The notes under the pieces are model-generated. The model was given only the letters and a program-made list of their open reading frames with translations, did no database searches and was not told the origin of the DNA. Below are positions 1 through 4,559 of a DNA stretch of 5,145 bases, piece by piece (position 1 is the stretch's first letter; each line of letters begins with the position of its first letter). Source of the DNA: an uncultured bacterium (GTDB taxonomy: Bacteria > Planctomycetota > DG-23 > SLPQ01); contig CALMGO010000111.1 of NCBI GenBank assembly GCA_937863625.1, positions 1 to 5,145 of the forward strand, in the 5' to 3' direction. A program made the translations under genes and the position numbers.

Positions 1-636
1 GCCTGTGCGGCTTGCGCCTCCGGCGGAGACAGGCCCGCTGACGGCAGCCGACGCGCGCACCTGCCCCTCGGCGCGGGCCATGATTTCACCGGTGCGGACT
101 ATTCCCTGCGCGTCGGTGATGAAAGTGCGAAGAGGCGTCTTGTGCAGGTAGCCTTTGTCGATGCTTATTGCGGCGTCAACACTGCGGACAGTGACGTCGA
201 GGAGCTCGCCGGGACCAGCGCCGGGAGGTATCTGGGCTGTGACCTGGACCATGCTCGAATCGCGGCTGCGGACCATTTCCGAGGCTTCCCTGATGAGGCG
301 CCCCTCTTCGGTGATGAGGATTTTTTTGATTTCATCCTGCACGTCGCGCGACGAAGGGCCTTTTACGGCGCCATTTTCACCAAGACCTGTGACCAGGCTG
401 AACCCTACCAGCGGGAGCGGCTCAAGACCCTCGATTTTGGTCATTTCGCCGATGGAGGAGAGTCTTTTGGGTTTAAGTATCTCTTCCAACTGGGCGGGCG
501 TGATCGGCCTCTGGAGTCTGACCCTCAAGGCTGCGTAATCATTCGGTGTGGACCGGGAAGATGACGCACAACCAGTCAAAAGTGTCAGAAAAGCCACAAA
601 AACAAAAAAACACCCCATGCCTCTTCTGTGAAGCAT
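1..636 (-). CDS. flgI: FlgI (flagellar P-ring) family protein with lipoprotein signal, partial
   Basis: The first 212 codons are present and the 3' end runs off the left edge; no in-frame stop occurs down to position 1. The ATG at 634-636 is chosen because AGGAGGT (642-648) lies 5 nt upstream. Residues 1-23 form a signal peptide: a short basic start (HRR), a hydrophobic stretch at about 9-20, and the lipobox LTGC with Cys23. Two blocks then match FlgI. The first is IGEMTKIEGLE...LVGFSLVTGLGENG (about 62-89), like the family's IKDIA..EGVR...LVGYGLVVGL.GTG. The second is VQVTAQIPPGAGPGELLDVTV (130-150) followed by G-Y-L-x3-PL (162-169), like VTA.LPPFA.PG..IDVTVSS...GGTLL.TPL. FlgI builds the periplasmic P-ring around the flagellar rod and normally has a plain Sec signal, so the lipobox is atypical. 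The extra residues at about 25-60 and the loop at 93-128 diverge. No other flagellar gene is visible, so the protein may be a non-flagellar paralogue. Family membership is fairly sure; the flagellar role is not. Confidence 0.8.
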   Translation of the reverse strand, partial: MLHRRGMGCFFVFVAFLTLLTGCASSSRSTPNDYAALRVRLQRPITPAQLEEILKPKRLSSIGEMTKIEGLEPLPLVGFSLVTGLGENGAVKGPSSRDVQDEIKKILITEEGRLIREASEMVRSRDSSMVQVTAQIPPGAGPGELLDVTVRSVDAAISIDKGYLHKTPLRTFITDAQGIVRTGEIMARAEGQVRASAAVSGPVSAGGASRTG

Positions 637-686
637 TTTCCACCTCCTCGCGGGCCCCTGGGCTGCACCGCAGAATATGGCACGCG

Positions 687-726
687 ATTATAACTATTAT
701 CGGCGGGAAGAGTAACAGAATTTCAA
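687..726 (-). promoter_or_regulatory. Putative promoter of the FlgI-like gene
   Basis: An exact TATAAT reads on the minus strand at 692-687, and an overlapping GATAAT lies just upstream at 701-696. TTGAAA at 726-721 could be the -35 box of the upstream -10, but the 19-nt spacing is long, and no good -35 fits the TATAAT box. A start near position 680 would give a leader of about 45 nt before the ATG at 636. The AT-rich patch stands out in GC-rich surroundings, and it occupies the only gap between the radical SAM gene and the FlgI-like gene. No terminator is visible in that gap, so read-through from upstream is also possible. Confidence 0.45.
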
Positions 727-735
727 CCTATTCGA

Positions 736-1719
736 CTATAAGATGATGTGGCTCTCGTAGGTGCATTTGGCACATCTTGTGCCTTGGAGGCCTACGATGC
801 GGGCGTGAAAACCGACCCTCTCGACGAGGATATTGCCGCACTGAGCGCAGAGGGTGTCTGAGCCCTCGGAAGTGGGCGCATTTCCGAGGTAGACGAACTT
901 GAGATGCTTATCGAAGATGTTTTTTGCCACCTGGAGCGTTGAGAGAGGCGTAGCGGGGGCATTCAGTTTGTGATGGGGGAAATATGCCGAGAGGTGAGTG
1001 GGCATATACTCGCCGAGATTTTGCTTAATCCACCTGGCGAGCTTCTCAAACTGCTCCGGCTTGTCGTTATAGCCGGGGATGACGAGATGAGTGATCTCGA
1101 CGTGGGAGCTTTTTGACGCTCTTTTGCAGGTCTCGAGGACCGGTTCGTTGCTGGCCCCGGTGAGTTCGTCGTGGAAGCCCTGGTCGAAGCCCTTTATGTC
1201 GATATTGAACGCATCGACGTACGGGAGAAGTTCATTGAGCGGCTCAGGGTTTATGAATCCGTTGGTGACGAGGATGTTTTTGAGCCCCAGCGCATGGCAG
1301 AGACGCGCGGAGTCGAGGACAAACTCGTACCAGACGAACGGTTCATTGTAGGTGTAGGCGACGCCGAAGGACCTGGCGCGCTTGACCAGCGCGGGCACGT
1401 CGGATGCCTGGATGTCGTCGACGGACGCTTTGGCCTCGGCGAGTTCGGCATTCTGGCAGAATTTGCAGGCGAAATTGCAGCCGTTGGTTCCGATGGAAAG
1501 CACCGCCTGGCCCGGGTGAAAGTGATAAAGCGGCTTTTTCTCGATGGGGTCAAGGGCGACGGTGGCGACTTTGCCGTAATTAAGCGAGACGAGGCTGCCG
1601 CCGGAATTGGCCCTGACACGGCATCGGCCGGTCTTGCCTTCGGGGATGCTGCAATAATGGGGGCATAATTCGCAACGCACCTTTGCCCCGTCTTTTTTCC
1701 AGAAGAGCGCCTCTCTCAT
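736..1719 (-). CDS. amrS: AmmeMemoRadiSam system radical SAM enzyme
   Basis: A 327-residue radical SAM protein matching the radical SAM member of the AmmeMemoRadiSam group, which is related to pyruvate formate-lyase activases. Its substrate is not established. Residues 16-33 hold CELCPHYC and GRC, the N-terminal cysteine module typical of this group. DPIEKKPLYHFHPG (58-70) is a family hallmark. CNFACKFC (81-88) is the CX3CX2C motif that binds the 4Fe-4S cluster and SAM. YTYNEP (122-127), VTNGF (151-155) and FNIDIKGF (171-178) follow the expected barrel. Two more cysteine pairs, C291/C294 and C316/C319, form a C-terminal zinc-ribbon-like element. The ATG at 1717-1719 is chosen because family members start this way (M.EALF..K) and GAGAGGG lies 6 nt upstream; a GTG at 1803 would add 28 unrelated residues. 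The gene appears monocistronic, with its own promoter and a terminator just before it. AMMECR1 and Memo genes are not in the window. Confidence 0.93.
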   Translation of the reverse strand: MREALFWKKDGAKVRCELCPHYCSIPEGKTGRCRVRANSGGSLVSLNYGKVATVALDPIEKKPLYHFHPGQAVLSIGTNGCNFACKFCQNAELAEAKASVDDIQASDVPALVKRARSFGVAYTYNEPFVWYEFVLDSARLCHALGLKNILVTNGFINPEPLNELLPYVDAFNIDIKGFDQGFHDELTGASNEPVLETCKRASKSSHVEITHLVIPGYNDKPEQFEKLARWIKQNLGEYMPTHLSAYFPHHKLNAPATPLSTLQVAKNIFDKHLKFVYLGNAPTSEGSDTLCAQCGNILVERVGFHARIVGLQGTRCAKCTYESHIIL

Positions 1720-1725
1720 GGTGTA

Positions 1726-1732
1726 CCCTCTC
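1726..1732 (-). promoter_or_regulatory. amrS: Ribosome binding site fixing the amrS start
   Basis: GAGAGGG sits 6 nt before the ATG at 1719. It supports that start over the GTG at 1803, which would add a Pro/Ala-rich stretch unlike family N-termini. Confidence 0.65.
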
Positions 1733-1747
1733 GCGGGCGCATAACGT

Positions 1748-1794
1748 CCGCCATTCGCGGCCGGTAGACATGCCGGCACCGCGGCAGGCGGCGG
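1748..1794 (-). promoter_or_regulatory. GC-rich hairpin in the amrS leader
   Basis: On the minus strand an inner stem pairs GCCGG with CCGGC around the 8-nt loop CATGTCTA (1772-1765). It is extended by CGCG/CGCG across a 2-nt bulge (1783-1756), and an outer CCGCC/GGCGG pair encloses the whole (1794-1790 with 1752-1748). The structure ends about 15 nt before the ribosome binding site of amrS and has no U-tract, so it is not a classical terminator. It could modulate translation or mRNA stability. I do not recognise it as a known riboswitch, and GC-rich DNA forms such stems by chance fairly easily. Confidence 0.35.
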
Positions 1795-1850
1795 TACAAA
1801 CACTGCGTCCGCTTTCCCAAGCCCCTGTCAGGCAGCGGTATCTTACTGTA

Positions 1851-1879
1851 ATTCTACAACATGTTTGCCGCAAGGCCAA
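1851..1879 (-). promoter_or_regulatory. Putative sigma70-type promoter of amrS
   Basis: On the minus strand TTGGCC (1879-1874) is followed, after exactly 17 nt, by TAGAAT (1856-1851), which matches TATAAT in five of six bases. It lies downstream of the terminator of the preceding gene and about 130 nt before the amrS start codon. Transcription would begin near 1844 and give a leader of about 125 nt containing the hairpin at 1748-1794. Its position directly between a terminator and an isolated gene supports it. Confidence 0.5.
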
Positions 1880-1930
1880 CACGAGTGGGGCGGCTGAGGA
1901 CAAAAAGGCGTCTTAATGGACGTCTGAGTG

Positions 1931-1959
1931 AAGAAAAGGCCCCGTTTTCACACGGGGCC
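1931..1959 (-). terminator. Rho-independent terminator after the membrane-protein gene
   Basis: On the minus strand an 8-bp perfect stem, GGCCCCGT/ACGGGGCC (1959-1952 with 1945-1938), has a 6-nt loop and is followed by TTTTCTT (1937-1931). It starts 27 nt past the stop codon of the membrane-protein gene. It therefore ends the transcript that comes from the dnaJ side and separates it from amrS. On the plus strand no T-run follows the stem, so it works in the minus direction. Confidence 0.88.
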
Positions 1960-1986
1960 CTGTGAATATCTGCGGCTTTGAGAAAG

Positions 1987-3357
1987 TTATTTGTCGGCGT
2001 TTTTGTCCTCACCGCCGGCCAAATCGATGGGTTCGTCGACATCAGCGGTCTTTTCGGCCTTTTCGGTCGTCGGCTTAGCAGGAGGCGCCTTGACATCGAC
2101 GGGTGCGGGCTTTTCGGCGAATTCGCCGGCGAACTGCTCTTCTTCGGGCAGTTCCGCGTAGACCTCTTCAAACGCGGTGGAGTCGTTGGCCTTGCGCATC
2201 AAGAGATAGATCTGGGTGACGAGCGAATAGAAGAGGCTTAGTCCGAACGCCATGAAGAGTGCGAGGAGGATGTACTGCCAGAAGAGGATGAGCCATCCGC
2301 CGAATTCGACGTCCTTGAATGAATCGTGCACTCTGCCGGTGAGGATATGATTGGCGGCGCGCATGAGGGGGCCGTATCCGGTCGCAATATAGGGGAAGCC
2401 GCCGAAGATGACGCCGAGGTCGAGCTTGGAGGCGTCGCTTGCCATTTTTTCGCCGACGCCGCGGGCGAGGCCGGAGTTGGTGATTCGTCCGGCCCAGACG
2501 ACAACGAGGGCGACGACGCTAAGAACAATGCGGGCATAGACGAAGGCGAGAATGGAGTAGAAGGCGAGTCTCCAGGGCCTTCCGAAGATGTAGCTGTACG
2601 CGCGGCTTATGGCGTCGAAGGAGTCGCTTCCCTCGACGGCGATAGCCGGCTGAAAGAGCGCGAGGCCGGGGAGATAGACAAGAAGCACGACGGCGAAGAA
2701 GAGCCCCACGAGAAGAAACAGGATGTAGATGACGCCGATGAGTCCGTACCAGACGTGGCCAAAGCCGGGTATCCTGCCGATGCTTCCAAAGACGGCAAGC
2801 GCCGCGACAAATGCGAGCACGGCCATGACCGGGACGAGAAGCGTCCATACGGATGTAGCGAGCTTTTTGAGCGCGAATCGAAGCGCCTCTCGAAAGGAGA
2901 TGGAGTCTTCGGTGGATGCGTTTACCGCGGCGATGCGGCAGATGGCCGTGCCGAAGAAGCTGAGGATGGCCAATCCCCAGAGAGGTTGAAAGACCCAAAG
3001 CACGGGGACTCGGGAATTTTCACGCGTGACAAAGTAGAGGATGACGGCTGCGCCCCAAATGACGAATGTCCCGACGCCGTAGGCGAGCATTGAGTTCTTG
3101 GGGGACATTTCGGATTCGGCTTTTGCGAGCACGACAAAGAGAATGAGCGTGCCTACAACGCCTGCGGCGATGAGGATGGGGATGAGTGTGTTGACGACGT
3201 TGATGAACATCGCGCCGAGTCCCCACAGCACGACGGCGGCAAGGGCAAACAGGAGTTTCCTGGCGTCGAGCGCCATGGAGAAGCCCCTGAATATCCTTGT
3301 CGACTCGTAGACGAACTCCACAAATCGGTCCAAAGGCTTCAAATCTGATTCGCTCAT
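1987..3357 (-). CDS. Polytopic membrane protein of unknown function with charged C-terminal tail
   Basis: I do not recognise a named family for this 456-residue protein. About eight hydrophobic segments are visible: roughly residues 35-53, 55-79, 91-110, 118-140, 168-191, 204-230, 262-290 and 355-386. A conserved-looking block, FDAISRAYSYIFGRPWR (247-263), lies between segments six and seven and resembles an 'SRA..y...rpWr' pattern I associate with large planctomycete membrane proteins. It also loosely recalls the membrane domains of glycerophosphodiesterase-type or DUF4013-like proteins, so any function is open. Residues about 395-456 form a low-complexity tail rich in Glu, Lys, Pro and Ala, likely disordered and cytoplasmic. 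The ATG at 3355-3357 is chosen because AAAGGAGG ends 5 nt before it; an in-frame GTG at 3375 lies upstream of that ribosome site. It is the last gene before a strong terminator and sits about 100 bp after yacG, so it may share the chaperone transcript or use its own promoter. Confidence 0.85.
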   Translation of the reverse strand: MSESDLKPLDRFVEFVYESTRIFRGFSMALDARKLLFALAAVVLWGLGAMFINVVNTLIPILIAAGVVGTLILFVVLAKAESEMSPKNSMLAYGVGTFVIWGAAVILYFVTRENSRVPVLWVFQPLWGLAILSFFGTAICRIAAVNASTEDSISFREALRFALKKLATSVWTLLVPVMAVLAFVAALAVFGSIGRIPGFGHVWYGLIGVIYILFLLVGLFFAVVLLVYLPGLALFQPAIAVEGSDSFDAISRAYSYIFGRPWRLAFYSILAFVYARIVLSVVALVVVWAGRITNSGLARGVGEKMASDASKLDLGVIFGGFPYIATGYGPLMRAANHILTGRVHDSFKDVEFGGWLILFWQYILLALFMAFGLSLFYSLVTQIYLLMRKANDSTAFEEVYAELPEEEQFAGEFAEKPAPVDVKAPPAKPTTEKAEKTADVDEPIDLAGGEDKNADK

Positions 3358-3362
3358 TCGGG

Positions 3363-3370
3363 CCTCCTTT
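3363..3370 (-). promoter_or_regulatory. Ribosome binding site fixing the membrane-protein start
   Basis: AAAGGAGG on the minus strand ends 5 nt before the ATG at 3357, a near-ideal Shine-Dalgarno. It lies inside the would-be coding region of the longer GTG start at 3375, which is why the shorter reading is preferred. Confidence 0.85.
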
Positions 3371-3385
3371 CTCACTGGTTCGGTA

Positions 3386-3424
3386 CAATCTTGTAATCTT
3401 GCACCCTAAATCAACCGGCGTCAA
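3386..3424 (-). promoter_or_regulatory. Possible weak promoter and repeat operator before the membrane-protein gene
   Basis: TTGACG (3424-3419) matches the -35 consensus in five of six bases. The hexamer 17 nt downstream, CAAGAT (3401-3396), is a poor -10. That hexamer falls in a tandem 8-bp repeat, CAAGATTA CAAGATTG (3401-3386), whose flanks GGTGCAA and TTGTACC form an imperfect inverted repeat. The layout would suit a regulated internal promoter, but the evidence is thin. Confidence 0.28.
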
Positions 3425-3445
3425 GGTTTTTCGCCGCAAGGCCCG

Positions 3446-3470
3446 AATAAGAGAAGAGCCTACGGGGCTC
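3446..3470 (-). terminator. Possible weak terminator at the yacG stop
   Basis: The minus strand can form a 5-bp stem, GAGCC/GGCTC (3470-3466 with 3460-3456), around a 5-nt loop that contains part of the TAG stop. The pyrimidine-rich run TTCTCTTATT (3455-3446) follows. The stem is short and the T-run is interrupted, so at most it attenuates transcription into the membrane-protein gene. Confidence 0.22.
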
Positions 3471-3660
3471 CGGGGACGTCCCTTTCCCCGGCGGCATCGT
3501 CCTTGATATCCTGCGAGACGCGGTATTCCTCCTCGAACCATTTGTCGAGGTCGACCAGTCGGCACCTGTCGCTGCAAAACGGAAATGTGGGCACGTCCGC
3601 GACGGTGTCGTAGAGGATTTCATGTCCGCACTGGGGGCAGTTAATCCTGCGTTTTGGCAT
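3460..3660 (-). CDS. yacG: DNA gyrase inhibitor YacG-type zinc protein
   Basis: A 66-residue protein with the YacG zinc-binding pattern: CPQC (Cys8, Cys11), then FPFCSDRCRLVDLDKW (26-41) supplying Cys29 and Cys33. The family signature is rPFCS.RC.liDLg.W, with a downstream E..Y.V that is also present here (EEEYRV). E. coli YacG is 65 residues, so the length fits. In E. coli the protein binds GyrB and inhibits DNA gyrase; whether this distant homologue does so is not shown. The acidic, Gly/Pro-containing tail (about 51-66) is also typical. The ATG at 3658-3660 lies 20 bp inside the end of the upstream FmdB-type gene, with only a weak AAGG about 11 nt before it, suggesting translational coupling. 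Confidence 0.87.
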   Translation of the reverse strand: MPKRRINCPQCGHEILYDTVADVPTFPFCSDRCRLVDLDKWFEEEYRVSQDIKDDAAGERDVPGAP

Positions 3661-3925
3661 TGCCGTTGGCCTTGGGGCAGTTGGCGCAGCTGGGAGGGGC
3701 GTCCTTTGCGGGCGACGCCGACGAGGGAGCGGGCGCGGAGCCTTTTTTGTAATCGGTGCAGTAGAAACCGCTGCCGCGGAAAATGAGTCCTGCTCCGGTG
3801 CCGATAAGACGCTTTAATGAACTGGTTTTGCACGAGGGGCATTTCTTGAGCGACTTCGCGGTGATGGACTGAAACTCTTCGAAGCGATGGCCGCATTTTG
3901 AGCATTCGTAATCGTAAGTAGGCAT
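3641..3925 (-). CDS. FmdB-family zinc-ribbon protein
   Basis: A 94-residue protein with a textbook FmdB/CxxC_CxxC-type N-terminus: MPTYDYECSKCGHRFE, then a second knuckle CPSC, giving zinc ligands Cys8, Cys11, Cys29 and Cys32. These are followed by KRLIG and FRGSGFYCTDYK (49-60), the family's 'F.GsGfy.tDY' motif. The family is named after a putative regulator in a formamidase operon, but its molecular role is mostly unknown. The C-terminal tail is Ala/Ser/Pro-rich and adds a further CANC pair (Cys80, Cys83), an extension seen in some members. The start is supported by AAGGGAG about 5 nt upstream of the ATG at 3923-3925. It follows grpE by 57 bp and overlaps yacG by 20 bp, so it is very likely cotranscribed. 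Confidence 0.9.
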   Translation of the reverse strand: MPTYDYECSKCGHRFEEFQSITAKSLKKCPSCKTSSLKRLIGTGAGLIFRGSGFYCTDYKKGSAPAPSSASPAKDAPPSCANCPKANGNAKTQD

Positions 3926-3982
3926 CTGGTCTCCCTTGGTTATCGACTTTCCGCCGCGGGGCGTGGAGCAAATCCGGCGCGG

Positions 3983-4540
3983 CTAATCGTCCTCCTGAAT
4001 GTTTTCATCGAAAGGCCTGGCTACGACGACCTGAGCGGGCCTTAGCAATTTGCCGTCGGCGAGGTAGCCGGTCTGCGCGACGGCCACAACGGAGCCGGGC
4101 GCAACGTCATCGGTGGGCTGTTCGGCGATGGCGTGGTGCAGGTTATGGTCGAAAGCCTCTCCGCGCGCGCTGATGGGCGTAATGCCATAACGGGCGAGCG
4201 CGGCGAGGAAATTATCCCTGACGAGAGCGACGCCTTCGAGGACGGCCTTTGTATTATCGGCGGCGTCGGCGTGCTCCATGGCGCGTTCGAGATCGTCGAG
4301 AACCGCGATCATGTCGAGCGCGAATCGTTGCTCGGCCTCCTTGCGAACGGCGGAGGCCTGCATGTCGGTGCGACGCTGGAGATTGACATAGTCGGCGCGC
4401 GCGCGACGGGCGAGTTCTATGTACTGGTCGCGTTCCTGGAGCAGGCGCTGGAGGTCATCGGTCTCTTCGACCGGGGCGCTTTCGTCGCGCAAGTCCTCTG
4501 CGGCGTCCTGCGGCTGGTTGTCTTCTTCTTCGCGTTTCAT
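3983..4540 (-). CDS. grpE: Nucleotide exchange factor GrpE
   Basis: This 185-residue protein is a full-length GrpE, which releases ADP from DnaK and so resets the Hsp70 cycle in the cytoplasm. Residues 1-30 are acidic and probably disordered. Residues about 30-90 form the long dimerising helix, with RARADYVNLQRRT (46-58) matching the family's RA.Ady.N..rR and LDDLERAME (81-89) matching lDnLERAl. The beta-wing domain that touches DnaK follows: YGITPISARGEAFDHNLHHAI (118-138) and GYLADGKLLRPAQVVVA (158-174), both close to the GrpE signature. The ATG at 4538-4540 has GGGAG 8 nt upstream and lies 19 bp after the dnaJ stop, consistent with one operon. The order dnaJ then grpE, without dnaK between them, differs from the common grpE-dnaK-dnaJ layout. 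Confidence 0.97.
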   Translation of the reverse strand: MKREEEDNQPQDAAEDLRDESAPVEETDDLQRLLQERDQYIELARRARADYVNLQRRTDMQASAVRKEAEQRFALDMIAVLDDLERAMEHADAADNTKAVLEGVALVRDNFLAALARYGITPISARGEAFDHNLHHAIAEQPTDDVAPGSVVAVAQTGYLADGKLLRPAQVVVARPFDENIQEDD

Positions 4541-4559
4541 TTCCAGTGCTCCCGTTTTG

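Noticed and set aside
142..564. Plus-strand open frame of 140 codons
   Set aside because: It is antisense to the FlgI-like gene, which has recognisable family motifs and a strong ribosome site; the plus-strand product resembles nothing known to me.
637..735. Search for a terminator after the radical SAM gene
   Set aside because: Only a 4-bp CTGC/GCAG stem without a T-run was found, too weak to call.
1171..1668. Plus-strand open frame of 165 codons
   Set aside because: It lies antisense to the radical SAM gene, whose CX3CX2C motif and full family match leave no doubt about the coding strand.
1720..1803. 28-codon N-terminal extension of the radical SAM protein from a GTG
   Set aside because: The added residues are Pro/Ala-rich and unlike the family, and a good ribosome site lies directly before the internal ATG at 1719.
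2326..3093. 255-codon plus-strand open frame rich in Asp, Glu and Gly
   Set aside because: It lies wholly antisense to the membrane-protein gene, whose minus-strand reading shows clear membrane segments and a good ribosome site. The charged composition is what a hydrophobic gene gives on its opposite strand.
3358..3375. Six-codon N-terminal extension of the membrane protein from a GTG
   Set aside because: The extension encodes the Shine-Dalgarno AAAGGAGG itself, which is perfectly spaced for the ATG at 3357.
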